From: Pelecanus crispus
Taxonomy: Eukaryota > Chordata > Aves > Pelecaniformes > Pelecanidae
DNA: 64,000 nt
Assembly (NCBI RefSeq): GCF_030463565.1
Contig: NC_134660.1
Coordinates: 1,724,001 to 1,788,000, forward strand
Direction: 5' to 3'
The position numbers and the translations under genes are program-made. The notes beneath the pieces are model-generated. The model made no database searches. It was given only the letters and a program-made list of their open reading frames with translations, and had not been told where the DNA came from. How positions within the stretch are numbered: position 1 is the first letter of the stretch; each line of letters begins with the position of its first letter. This document shows positions 12,401 through 22,495 of the stretch, piece after piece.

Positions 12401-15400
12401 TGCTTTGTCCGTTCATCTTCACGTGTGGTTTTCTGTGCTGAACCCTTGTACAGGCAGCTGTCATCAGGCTGAGTAAAATGGCCAAGAGGCTCAATGCATG
12501 GGGGGAAGCTGCCCTGTAAGCAGTGGGCAAGCTTTAATAACAGCTGCCTGTAGAGCCGTGTCATTAAATGCGCCTGCAAATAATGGGTTCGGAGTCTTCC
12601 CAGCCAGCCTGCTGGAGAAAACAGTGGTTTGCAACCTTTCAGAGCAAAGCTCATCTTTTTCTCCTTTTCGCCCTTGCCCCAGGGATGCAGCTGTTGTCTT
12701 CTTCCACCTCTGCTAGCGAAACCTGGCAGCATTTCTGGTCTTGAGCCCCTCTGATGGAAAGATGCCCCAGCATTAATTCTAGCCCGTGTAGAGGCAGTTC
12801 CCCTGTCCCTGAGCATTGTGTAAGAAGGAAGAATTTTCATCACCCTGTCCTTACAGAAATTAGAAGAAGCTCTTGCAGCTGGAGGAGATGTGAGGCTGCC
12901 TGTGCAGTGGATACTTTTTCATAATTGAGTTTTGGAGCAAACTTCTCTTGCTGCTGGTTTGGTTTCTTATTTTGGGGCCGGGAAACGTTCGTTCTCAGAG
13001 CTTCCTTAGCCAGGTGTCCTTCCCTTGCCTCCAGCTGTCCTTCTTGCTGCATGGATGGAGGTTGGTGCTGCCACCTTCCCTAGAGCAGTGCTCCCAGCCG
13101 TGGCACCGCATCAAGGACTTCGGGTTTGGGTGCAGCGCTTCGGTCTGCGTCGGCAGCCCTGTGCCTCCCCCCAGGCCGGGCTGCCTTGTGCTGAATGTGC
13201 TGCGGCGCCGCGGAAAACTGCAGACCTGAGCACTTTGATAAACCAATGAAGATGACAAATGGTGAGGCTGGGGGAATGGTGAAGAGATAAATGCTTGACC
13301 TTCAGGTTTCAGGTAGATGAGAGGAAGAAACCAGAATTTCTTTGTCTTTTTTTTAGGTGGGCTGGGGAGGCTGGTGTTTGTGCTTTGTCCTTTGCATCTA
13401 CTCGTCACTTTTAAAGGCTCGTTCGGATCCAAGATTCCCAACAAGAATTACTTATTTTTGTGCTTGCTGATCCTGGATATTTAGCAGGTGCTAACCCAGA
13501 TCATTGCTCCCAAACTGGCCCATGGCAGGGGTGAGAGGTATCTTTTCCCAGTAAAGCCTACCAGACCCAGCTCTGGGGAGAGGAGGTGTGTTTTAAATTT
13601 TGTGGGCTGTATATAGCCCCTGTATTGCTGGTTGCTGTCCACCCTAGGAAAGCAGTGAGCGCTGGACATCCTACAGAGCTGCTTCCTCTACTTTTTCTGT
13701 ACCAGGCTGGTGCTGCGGAGCCTGTGATGCTGCTGGGGGAGCTGCTGGCCCAGAAAGTCCCTGGCCTGAAATATGTGCTGGATACCTCTGATTTGGCTAC
13801 CCCCTTCTCCTTAGCACAAGTTCTTTACGTGGATGCAGGGTGTTTTCAAAGCTGCTCTGCTGCCTTTTTGGCTCTGGGTTACAGTGCTTGTGCGGGTCGG
13901 TGCTGTCGCGTACCTCCCGCTGGAATCTGGCTCCTGACGGGCTCTGTCCTAAACAGAGCCCTTGTTTTCCCATTTTCTTCTTCTTCTTGGTGAAGCTCCG
14001 CTCTGTGGTGGCTCTTGCTGGAGCACTGACAAATCTGCAGATAGAAAGGGAGATACCGGGGGGACGGAGGGGGATGTAGGCAGCGTTTTGGCAAGTAAGG
14101 GGGGATAAATGGCTGCGTTACAAAGGGGTTGTGAGACTGGTCTGACTTGAGGCTTAAACTTAACCTATTTAGAGATCTGTAAACAGCTTAGAGGGCCTGC
14201 TTTCCATGTTGCCCATCTCCAGTTTCATTGTTTGCCACTTGAGCTCAATGCATACGTTGCGTCAGGTGGCGATATAGGGAGGGCTGTGTCGGTGTATCTT
14301 GACCCTGGTTCTAGCTGGACAGTAATTTGAATTAAGGTGTGTGAAACAGTTGGCAAGACCATGAAGCTGCTCCCGTGCCTGCTTTGAAATAAGTGATCCT
14401 TGACAGTCGTAGGGCTGGCAGAAGAGGACTTCAGGACCTGGATCGCTGTTTTTACATACATCTGTGCATGGGCTTAACTGCTCTGACGCGCTAGCTTTCT
14501 TTGGGAGAGCTGTTAATGGGATACTGCAGAGGAGCAGGGGCATCTGCTAATGCTCCTTTAAAGTATGTTTTGATAGTTGACGTTTTAGACCCAGCGGTTG
14601 TTGCAGGCTGTTTACAAGTTCAGGCAAGCATGACTTGTGGCCATGCTTGGCTTACGGTGGTCACGCTGTCATGTCTTTCTGCGCATCCTCAGCTCTCGGA
14701 GAGCACTGGTTCCAGTGGAACAGCATCCTTGCAAGCTGCTGGCACTGGCGTTTCCTCTTAGTGCCCTGCCTCGTCCCAGCTCTGTGAGAATTAGTCAGCC
14801 TGGGGCATTCACCCAGCCTTTGGGAACATCAGACTCGTGACTAAATGTCTCCTCGCCACCAGTGCTCCTATAACCTGAATCCTTTTCTGTTCTGTTGGAA
14901 GGGACCTTCAGCCTGTGGTGCCATCCCAAGTTTGAAGACCGCTGCCAGTCTGTGGTGGAGTTCATAAAGAGAGCAATCATGCACTCCAAAAATGGGAAGT
15001 TTCTCTACTTCCTCCGATCCAGGGTTCCAGGTGAGTCTCCCGCTCTGAGTCTGGGGGATATTTTGCTCTGTGTAACCACAGCTGCTGGGCTGTCCTAGAG
15101 ACCCCGTTTAACGTGGCTCTGGTCCGCTGCACTCAGTGCCCTGGTCTGCATCCTTGCCCACTGACTTCTCGGAAGGATCCTGAGGAGCAGATCTCTCGCT
15201 CAGCAGCTGCACCACTTACTCGTGGTGGTAAGGAGACTTCCCCAAACCTTCCTTTCCAGGAGTATGGAAATGTGGTACTATCCCGCACTGTGACAAATGG
15301 AGCTGGAGACTGGAAAGCTACTCCCTCAACAAGCAATTATTTGGCTGCTACAACTCTTTCTTCCCTCCCCCAGTCTCAGTCCTGCTGTTCTTATGAACCA

Positions 15401-18400
15401 CTCCATGCTTTGTAGTTTCCCAGTTCTCCCTTAGCTGAGACCCACCTGGGGCTGTCGAGGGGAGAGACATTAAGCTGAGCATGTGGGAGCGTTTCCAAAT
15501 ATGAGCTCAAAGTGAGCCTCAAGCGATAGATGCTGTAGATTCAGAGTCCTTGGGGGGGGACCGTGATGCCAGAGCCCATCAACAGGCAGGTGCTTGCAAG
15601 CAAGGAGGGAGTGTTGGCGAAGCTTTGTTGAAGCATGTTTGATTACATGCTGTTGGGATTGCAGGGTACTTGTTTCCCCATCCATCAGACTCTGGTTCCT
15701 TAAATCGGTTCACATCTCCCTCCTGCTAAATCTGGGCAGGTAACTGGACCAGTATCATCTGTATCTATTTTTTTTTGTTTCTGGTTTTTGGTTGTCTGTC
15801 CTGGTGTACTGGAAAGCTTAGTCAAAAAATCCAATGTGAAATGAAGGGAAGAGTCTGCCAAATAGGCATATATGCCTCTTACTTGCAAGAGAGCAATGGC
15901 GGGGGACAGAATTTGGAGGGCAGGTGAGCGGTGATGCTTTGCACAAAACAGAGCAGGAATGGGAACGTTGCCATGGTGAGATGGGTGGTGGCAGCGAAGC
16001 AGAGAGGGGCAGGACTGAGAAGAGTGTGAGGATTGCTGCAGTAAATCTGCAAGTGAAATTACAGTAAATTTGCTTCCTATCCATATTGCCGTCATGCCTG
16101 CAGACCCCGATGGTGACAGCAACCTCTCCATGGCACTGCAGCATGGTGAGGATTTGGCCCAAAGAGTTTCTGGTTTAGAAGAGGCTGGAGGGGAAGAGGG
16201 ATGGGATGTCTCCTTCTCACGGTTCCTAGCAGCGCTGGAGTCGCAGCCCAGATCTGTTCAGTGTTGCCCTCTGCTGCAGACGCAGCCAGTAACTGGAAAG
16301 CTGATTTATAATGCGGCCATGCTTTGGGGAGGAGAGGAATGTAAAGCTGGTACCCTACCTTCAAAAAAGTCCCTTCAGCTTAAAGATACTTCACCTTCCT
16401 GATCCTGAGATCTCTTTCTCCTTAAGAATGGGGCTTTGAGGGCTTAGGACTCCAGGCAAATACCTTTGAAAGGACTTGCTCTAGAAAAATATCCTTGAAA
16501 AAGAAAATATGCCCCCCAAACAGCGCTGTGCACCTGCTGAGGAGTCCCTTGGTGCCTGGTCCCCACTCTGAGCCGCCAGCCAGCTGTGCTGCTGCTCCGG
16601 GTCCGGCACCTCTCCATCTGGGTGCAGCGTCGGACATGGGCGCTTCTTAGAGCTGCTGTGCCTTGATCCTTGAAAAAGATAAAGTCTCACACTGATGCCT
16701 GAGCTTCGGTGGGGGGAATATTTAGGATCTGCATCTCCCCAGTGTGCTCGTTAGTGCTGTTCTCCTGCTGAAATGTGAATGCTGCTCAGAGGAGGGGGCT
16801 GTTTCCAGCTCGCATCTGGCTCCTGGCAGTGAGGCATGTGGCTAGCACAGCGTGCGGAGCTCGTGCTGCGTCCCTGTAGTCGCTGGCTGAGCTCCCAGAG
16901 GCCAGTTCCTTTTTGGTAGGAGAATAAGAAGCGGGGGGAGAATCCAGCTTTCAATTGATTGCTGTTCTTTGCTTTCTCAAAAGCTGGCTCACAGCTTCCT
17001 GAGCTGCCTGGAGCAGTTTTGAGCCCATCTTAGTGTGAAGAGCTTTCCCTTTTCTCCTTTCACTCCGTTGCCCTCAGAGACAAGCCAGCAGGAGGGGGTT
17101 AGAGTGTAACTAGCTTTGAATCCTTCTGTAAAGACAGATAAAACCTTGTGCTGTGAATGAACCCAGCTCCCAAAGATCCTTCCTAGTGCTCCTGCTGACC
17201 TCTCGGTTCCGTGGGCTCGATTGTTGCTCTTAACTTTGGGGGAGGAGGAGGTTGTGGTGTGGGGGGACGGCTGGATGCAACTCGCTTTCAGCCCTGCGAG
17301 GTTGCTCCCTGCGTGGGGAGCTGGCTCGAGCGAAGCTGCTGCCGCCTCTGCCTTTGTGCCCAGCCTCGTGACCCCAAGAATGAGCAACTCTGGCGCAGCT
17401 TGAGCTGACCAAATCCCCCAGCTTTTTAACGCCTCGCTAAAACTACCCAAAGGGTTATGCAGAGCAAAGCCTACGTGCCGGTCATGCTGCCTGCCTTCTC
17501 ATTTGGCTTTCTTCTGCGTCCTTTCAAAACCCTGTTGCTTCTCTGTATAAAGTGATGCTTCGTCTACAAGCCCTGTGCGAGGGGGGTGGTGAGGAGCTCA
17601 CAGTGCCCCAGGGTCTGCTTTTGCACAGCCACCCCCTGACATCAGAACTGTTGTTGCCTTGTGAGGAAGGCTGGAGATATTTTGCAGCCAAAGGGGTATC
17701 ACCCCTGGAAGGTTTGGCTCCCCAGTCCCAAGCGACTCCAAAGCAGTGGGCTCCTGGCAGATCTGCTGTCGGACACAGCCTTGCAGAGAGCTCCGGTTCC
17801 CAAGAGCCAGCTTTTCCTTTCTGAACCGGTAGCAGTTCCTTTCTGTCGTCTCCAATATTGCTTTTTTCCAAAGGTCTCCCTCCAACGCCTGTCCAGCTCC
17901 TGTATCCAGTCTCCAGGTTCAGCAATGTCAAATCCCTTCAGCACCTTTGCCGCTTCCGGATCAGGCAGTTGGTCCGAATAGACCACATCCCCGAGCTCCC
18001 GCTGCCCAAGTAAGTCTCGAGGACTGGCCTGGGGACGAGTCCCTTTGGTTTCCTCCCTGACCCTCGTGGCAGCAGGCAGTGAGAAGGTGTCTGTACCTGC
18101 AGCAAGGGCTCTGGGAGGGAGTAGTTGACTTCTTCAGCCTAAGGACAGCAAGAAAAATGTCCTGTGGCGTGTGGGGATGCACGCGGGAGCGGTGACCAGC
18201 TCAGGAGTGAGGTGTTATGTGCCGGCGCCTCGGCTTTGGGGTACAGGCTCCTGTTCCTGCTGGAGGTTGCTGTGCTGGGTGGGCTGGGGGAGAGGCTCTG
18301 GTTAGCCTTTGCAGAGCTTGGCGTGGTTGTGGCTCAGGGTTAAAGCTTCTGCCCGTACCTTCCCCAGGCCCCTGATCTCCTACATCCGCAAGTTCTACTA

Positions 18401-18488
18401 CTACGACCCGCAGGAGGAGGTGTATCTGTCGCTGAAGGAAGCTCAGCTCATCTCCAAACAGAAGCAGGAGACCGAATCCTCCACGTAG
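1..18488 (+). CDS. SOCS7: SOCS7, suppressor of cytokine signalling 7 (9 coding exons, 5' partial)
   Basis: SOCS7 is an SH2 adaptor and substrate receptor of an Elongin B/C-Cullin-5 ubiquitin ligase; family literature links it to IRS1, STATs, NCK and septins. Joining 2-492, 5876-5940, 9183-9287, 10126-10227, 11047-11177, 11609-11777, 14902-15030, 17874-18009 and 18368-18488 gives 482 sense codons and a TAG stop, with every intron GT-AG and every phase consistent. Order: Gly/Pro-rich N-terminus with KIRLSRLFRTKSC (about residues 97-112), proline runs TPPPPPRRS and PLPPPPPPH that could bind SH3 domains, SH2 domain (about 299-397) with FLVRDS and its phosphotyrosine-binding Arg326, then SOCS box (about 411-457) with BC-box SLQHLCRF (418-425) and LPLP Cul5 box (439-442). 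Human SOCS7 is 581 residues from memory, so the start codon and roughly 55 residues lie left of the window. The SH2/SOCS part is near-identical to the mammalian protein; the N-terminus is looser. Identification is secure. Confidence 0.97.
493..5875 (+). other. SOCS7: SOCS7 intron 1
   Basis: GT-AG intron of about 5.4 kb with donor gtacgg and acceptor ttatttccagcag. It holds an 18-T run at 3313-3330 and scattered AT-rich patches (about 1560-1620, 4060-4380, 5600-5680). I see no coding exon, RNA gene or recognisable transposon. Its first few hundred bases are GC-rich, the shoulder of the SOCS7 CpG island. Confidence 0.85.
5876..5940 (+). CDS. SOCS7: SOCS7 exon 2
   Basis: 65 nt coding KHRLTRTQSAFSPVVFSPLFT, equal to human KPKLTRTQSAFSPVSFSPLFT. 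Two AGs sit at the acceptor (5872 and 5875); only the second keeps the frame from exon 1 (AG+G = Arg). The donor is gtaagg. Confidence 0.95.
5941..9182 (+). other. SOCS7: SOCS7 intron 2
   Basis: 3.2 kb GT-AG intron. Contains a short A-rich simple repeat (8341-8375, a poly-A run then CAAAC/CCAAC units) and an AT-rich stretch around 8500-8700. I see no exon or identifiable transposon. Confidence 0.8.
9183..9287 (+). CDS. SOCS7: SOCS7 exon 3
   Basis: 105 nt coding ETVSLVDVDISQRGL, then TSPHPPTPPPPPRRSLSLL, unchanged from the human residues I know. The PPPPPRR run is a candidate SH3 ligand consistent with reported NCK binding. Phase 1 on both sides; donor gtaccg. Confidence 0.96.
9288..10125 (+). 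other. SOCS7: SOCS7 intron 3
   Basis: 838-bp GT-AG intron, pyrimidine-rich before the acceptor (tctctcctag). Moderately GC-rich, with a purine/pyrimidine-alternating GCGCGTGAGCGTGCACGTGTGTG segment at about 9890-9920. Nothing else seen. Confidence 0.8.
10126..10227 (+). CDS. SOCS7: SOCS7 exon 4
   Basis: 102 nt coding DDISGTLPTSVLVGPMGSS followed by [15 protein letters not shown], one substitution (G for A) from the human residues I recall. The PLPPPPPP run is a second proline-rich motif. Phase 1 on both sides; donor gtcagc. Confidence 0.96.
10228..11046 (+). other. SOCS7: SOCS7 intron 4
   Basis: 819-bp GT-AG intron; acceptor tctccctctgcag. No repeats or exon-like sequence recognised. Confidence 0.8.
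11047..11177 (+). CDS. SOCS7: SOCS7 exon 5
   Basis: 131 nt coding DAFPRIVPLRPMEAM, a variable linker, then HLQCPLYRPDSSSF and AASLRELEK, the conserved run into the SH2 domain. Ends in phase 0 with donor gtaacg. Confidence 0.96.
11178..11608 (+). other. SOCS7: SOCS7 intron 5
   Basis: 431-bp GT-AG intron, acceptor ctctttttcccag. One short A-run at about 11303. Nothing else seen. Confidence 0.8.
11609..11777 (+). CDS. SOCS7: SOCS7 exon 6 (SH2 domain, first half)
   Basis: 169 nt beginning CGWYWGPMNWEDAEM, the conserved SH2 start of SOCS6/SOCS7. GSFLVRDSSD carries the phosphotyrosine-binding arginine (residue 326 of the visible protein). It ends in GITHHTRMEHYR. The sequence matches the human residues I know throughout. 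Confidence 0.98.
11778..14901 (+). other. SOCS7: SOCS7 intron 6
   Basis: 3.1 kb GT-AG intron separating the two halves of the SH2 domain. Acceptor ctgttggaag is preceded by a T/C-rich tract. I recognise no exon or transposon. Confidence 0.8.
14902..15030 (+). CDS. SOCS7: SOCS7 exon 7 (SH2 domain, second half)
   Basis: 129 nt coding GTFSLWCHPKFEDRC, QSVVEFIKRAIMHSKNG and KFLYFLRSRVP, matching human SOCS7. The acceptor AG at 14900-14901 is the one that restores the Gly codon split with exon 6. Donor gtgagt. Confidence 0.97.
15031..17873 (+). other. SOCS7: SOCS7 intron 7
   Basis: 2.8 kb GT-AG intron with acceptor ttttttccaaag. Contains a short T-rich run near 15768 and no exon, RNA gene or transposon that I can recognise. 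Confidence 0.8.
17874..18009 (+). CDS. SOCS7: SOCS7 exon 8 (SOCS box, first part)
   Basis: 136 nt coding LPPTPVQLLYPVSRF and the SOCS-box core. BC-box SLQHLCRF should contact Elongin C; IPELPLPK holds the LPLP Cul5 box. The exon ends after two bases of the Lys codon at a strong gtaagt donor. Confidence 0.97.
18010..18367 (+). other. SOCS7: SOCS7 intron 8
   Basis: 358-bp GT-AG intron splitting the Lys codon at the end of the LPLPK motif. Acceptor taccttccccag. Nothing else seen. Confidence 0.85.
18368..18488 (+). CDS. SOCS7: SOCS7 exon 9 (SOCS box end, stop codon)
   Basis: Codes PLISYIRKFYYYDPQ, EEVYLSLKEAQLISK and QKQETESST, then TAG at 18486-18488. The human tail is QKQEVEPST, so length is conserved. 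The exon appears to continue 37 nt past the stop to a gtacgt donor at 18526. Confidence 0.97.
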
Positions 18489-18525
18489 CGAGGCTGCCTC
18501 GCCCGTCTTGTTGCTGTCACTGATG

Positions 18526-18824
18526 GTACGTGTGTGCTGCTGGTCCGTGCACCGTCCCGTGGGGTCAAACGTAAATCGCTCTGTTCCCTCTGATTGCAAA
18601 GAAAACGCAAAAGCCTCCCGAAGAAGTCGTGGCTATTCACTCCGTGGGCTTTTACCATTGCCCAGCTTTCCTTGGGGAGGGGAACGAGACTTCTGCTTTC
18701 TCATGCGTATTTGTGCCCACACGAGCCTGTGCTCGCTCTCGTGCCAAACCGGCTGCAGTCTGGGTCAGGTCCCGCTGAATGAAGCGGGCTGTTTGATCCC
18801 TCTTCCTTCTCTCTTCCCCACTAG
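18526..18824 (+). other. SOCS7: Predicted intron within SOCS7 3' UTR
   Basis: Donor ATG|gtacgt at 18526 and acceptor cttctctcttccccactag ending at 18824 are both strong and 299 bp apart, creating a non-coding last exon. Nine coding exons plus one would match the ten-exon human gene. The stop codon lies 37 nt before the junction, under the usual 50-55 nt limit, so the mRNA should escape nonsense-mediated decay. Confidence 0.6.
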
Positions 18825-20844
18825 GAATTTGATTGTTGCTATCCTGTAGCCCGAGTCGGGCTGTGGTGGGAAGGAGGCACGCGACGGTGAAGCCTGCTTC
18901 TGCGGTGCCGCTTCTGCTCTCAAGCTCTTTTGTACAGAGAAGAGGGTTCAAGACTCCTAAGAAGCACAGCAGAACGGGAACAAGAGCCTCGGCTCCTGGC
19001 TGAGGGAGAGGGGTCTCGGAGACAGCTGAGCCCAGCTCGCGGACTCCTTGCAGAACAAAGAATGTCATGGCACTATTTACAATTTTTTGAAAGTTTTATT
19101 TTTGATGTCTTCTCTTTTTCTTGTTTATTTTCAGCATGAGAAATACTGTCTTATGATCAGCTGAATTTTTTTTATCCTCCCTTGGAAACTTCAAGGCGGG
19201 GAGAGATAAAGAGAGAAGGGGACTCTCTAGGAAGGTCATCTGCTCCAGGCATTATGGCAAGACTGTTCTTTGGCCCTCACCGAGAGGGGATGCAGCCGGA
19301 GAGCTGCTTGGAGGCAGACTGAGCCAGAATCACGTGCAGCTACACGGAATAACCTTTGGGGAGCGTGGAGCTCTGAACAGCGGGCAGCTGCACAGCTCCC
19401 CTGCTTTCTAGGATTTGGGAGAAGAGGACCGAACCTAGTCTTGGGCAGCTGAGCTTTGCAACTGGATTTGCAGGGTGGTCTTATATGCTTTTAAGTTGGG
19501 TCCAAGGAAGGAAGAGCATGCGAGCCATTTGGATGTCCTGGAGCCTTCTGCCAAAGGGAATGGTTGCTGCTGCGCTGGGGAGCAAGGGCGGCTCCTCCGA
19601 GGAGGCATTTGTTCCCTTAGCAAACACTGGAAGATTTCACTGAGCCCGTGACAAGCAGAAGGAAGGTGGCAAAGCTGTTGCCGTAACTGTTGCAGCATTC
19701 CATGGACCAAAGGTAACTGCTGTAGCGATCTCAGTCCTTCAGAGCCGTGGGACATGCACTTTTAGCCTTTCTCTGGCTGTGTCCAGAAGCTGTGAATGAA
19801 GTGGCTTCCTGTAGAGCTGTGAAGGATGCTGATCAGGAGTCGCTGGGGCATTAAGAGGCATCTTTGGGGTGACTTGGAGCAAGAAACAGATAACCAAGGG
19901 TTGTTCTGGAACGGCACCTGATCTCTCCGAGCTTGCTTGCTGCTTCCTCCTCTTCCTGGGATGTCCGTGGAACCATAGCAGTTCAGAAACAGTAAAGCCA
20001 AGAGAGGTGGTAGCTCTTGCTGTGTTTCTGGGCTTGGCACGGGCTGAAATACCACCCCCCTTTCAAATGCTGGTCTGCTGTTTCATCCATTGCAGCAACT
20101 GCAAAGAGTTTGCATTTCATGAAGAAGTTTAAAGTTTGCCTGAAGTGATGCTGAGAAGTCTGGAGAAGGAACTTTCCTCCTGTATTTAAACGAGCAAGGG
20201 TTCCTGTGCTCTCAACCCGAGTGAAGGAAATGCTCCATCCTGCAACAGCGTGGCCTGAAAACGCGATGTCGTGTGTGGCCCGGGTCTCTGGATCTGAGGC
20301 TGGTGCCCTGTGAGCTGGCTGCAGTCGCTCAGGAGCTGCTGGGACTCTGGTCTTGCCCTGCCAAATGATCTGTGTCCTTGAGTTAGACAGCTGTGTGGAT
20401 CTTAAAGCAGCCTGGAAAAATTCCGATTGTCTGCCTCTGCCAAGCGTTGCTACGAAGGGTGCTAAGAAATCCTGCCCTCCCTTTCTTCATCACCTCTGGC
20501 CTCAGTTTTGGTCTTGGAAAAAAAGGATGCTTTTTTAAAAGGATTTGGCTTCCAGATGAAACTAACTACTAAGCTTCAAAATCTGTAGAAATACCTCATC
20601 GGACGCTAGTCACTACTGACTTTGTGTTGCGTTGTCGGGGCAGTGGTTATCAGGAAAGGGGAGCTGCCCCAAGACGTGCTGAACAGCATATCCTGACCCT
20701 CGGTCAAATCGGCGCGAATCTAGTCTGCAGCTACTGCGTCCCCTCCGCACGGGGACCAGCGTGCATCCCTCCGCAGCCGCTGCTGCGTTCCCTCCCCTCG
20801 GCTGTAGACCTACAGCTCACACCAAGTTATCGGCGAAGCCTGCA

Positions 20845-20850
20845 AATAAA
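20845..20850 (+). terminator. SOCS7: Possible proximal poly(A) signal AATAAA
   Basis: AATAAA in the SOCS7 3' UTR (context tgcAATAAAtgc preceded by an extra a). No clear GU-rich element follows within 40 nt, so use is uncertain. If used, it would give a UTR about 3.8 kb shorter and exclude the minisatellite. Confidence 0.25.
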
Positions 20851-21496
20851 TGCAACTGCTTCGACTAAAACGCACAGCACGTTGGACGGATGTCGGGGAG
20901 GAAAAAAGCATCCGTACTTATGCAGGTGAAACTCGAATTATCTGCCCACCTGGCCCTGCTGCATCTCGGCTGTCCGTGTGCTGAAGATTTGAATCTTCCA
21001 ACTTATCCATATGCTGGAAAGGAAAACTTTCCTGAGAGCCAAGCCTGGTCTGATGCCTGAAGTGTCCAACTCCGTGGCAGCAAAGAACAGCGTGCCCGGT
21101 GCACGTGTCTCCTGTCAAGCTTCTCCAGAAAAAGAGGCCCCGGAGGCAAGGATACGATGGCCTGGGCCGGCGCGTGTGTGTAGGTGATGGCCTGCGGGAC
21201 GCGTGAAACGGGGGAAGCGTGAGTCTCCCCTTGCCGAAGCCGGGGAGAAGCTGGTCCTCTCCCTAGTGTGATGGTAGTGCCAGCATTTTCACTCCTTCCT
21301 TCCCCGTTCTGGGATGGAGAGGCGCAGGCTGGGTTTGGGAGGGGAAAACAGCCGACCTCGAGAGCAGACCAGGGAAAACTGGTGGAGGCCAGGCACTGGG
21401 AATGGCCGCAGAGCCTGTCCTGCCGACGCTGGGCTTGCCTGGGCTGAAAACGCACAACCCTGCTCCGGGGTGGGTCAGGAGAGCTGTCCCGCACCG

Positions 21497-22015
21497 CTCC
21501 ATCCCCTGCCCCTCCGGAGAGCTCCCTGCGTACCCCCCGAGCTCCTTCATCCCCTGCCCCTCCGGGGAGCTCCCTGCGTACCCCCCGAGCTCCTTCATCC
21601 CCTGCCCCTCCGGGGAGCTCCCTGCGTACCCCCCGAGCTCCTTCATCCCCTGCCCCTCCGGGGAGCTCCCTGCGTACCCCCCGAGCTCCCTGCGTACCCC
21701 CCGAGCTCCCTGCGTACCCCCCGAGCTCCTCCATCCCCTGCCCCTCCGGGGAGCTCCCTGCGTACCCCCGGAGCTCCCTGCGTACCCCCGGAGCTCCCTG
21801 CGTACCCCCCGAGCTCCCTGCGTACCCCCCGAGCTCCCTGCGTACCCCCCGAGCTCCTCCATCCCCTGCCCCTCCGGGGAGCTCCCTGCGTACCCCCTGA
21901 GCTCCCTGCGTACCCCCGGAGCTCCCTGCGTACCCCCCGAGCTCCTCCATCCCCTGCCCCTCCGGGGAGCTCCCTGCCTACCCCCGGAGCTCCCTGCGTA
22001 CCCCCGGAGCTCCCC
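21497..22015 (+). repeat. Two-module minisatellite in SOCS7 3' UTR
   Basis: About 519 bp made only of two modules: A (20 bp, core CTCCCTGCGTACCCCCCGAG; variants with one base change) and B (28 bp, CTCCTTCATCCCCTGCCCCT followed by CCGGGGAG). Order is BA BA BA BAAA BAAAAA BAAA BAA: 7 B and 16 A. The expected sum, 516 bp, agrees with the observed span. Modules meet at GAGCTC. All three frames stay open on both strands, so long spurious ORFs arise here. Confidence 0.93.
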
Positions 22016-22489
22016 GTGAGGGTGGATGGGATGGTTCTGCAGCTTTCGGAGCTGTTGAAGAAGCAGCCAGACTTTAGGGGCAGTACTTGAATTACACGTT
22101 TTTGGTCGGCTGTCCCTGTCCTTGGGAGGACTTCTCCCACCAGCCTGCCGGTGGTTCTGCTGTTACTCGAACCCTGCCCCGGTGAGGGCAGCCCTCCCCA
22201 AATTGAGGCCAGCAGCAAGGCTCGGGACCTGTCCGCAGCAGCTGAGATGACAGAGTACACGTGCTCGGGGTGTGGGGTAGGGGACGGGGGGCCAGCAGCG
22301 CGTCACGGTGGGGTCAGCTCTGCCGTGAAGGTGGCAGATGCTCTCCAGCCCTGCTCCACCTCTCCTTGCTCCCAGACAGGCAGGGGAGCTGGAGCGTGGT
22401 CGGTGCCAGCCTGCTGCCGGTGGCTAATAGTGCTGGATAGGATCCCAAGGTTAACTGTAGTTAACGGCCTGCTCTTGAAATCCGGTTAA

Positions 22490-22495
22490 AATAAA
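22490..22495 (+). terminator. SOCS7: Possible intermediate poly(A) signal AATAAA
   Basis: AATAAA within ggttaaaataaagctg in the SOCS7 3' UTR. A weak T-containing segment follows. Use would shorten the UTR by about 2.2 kb while keeping the minisatellite. Consensus match only. Confidence 0.3.

Noticed and set aside
21003..22260. Several open frames on both strands at the SOCS7 3' UTR repeat
   Set aside because: Produced by the A/B modules, which contain no stop in any frame; repeated GGTQGA- or VPPELP-like translations have no family.
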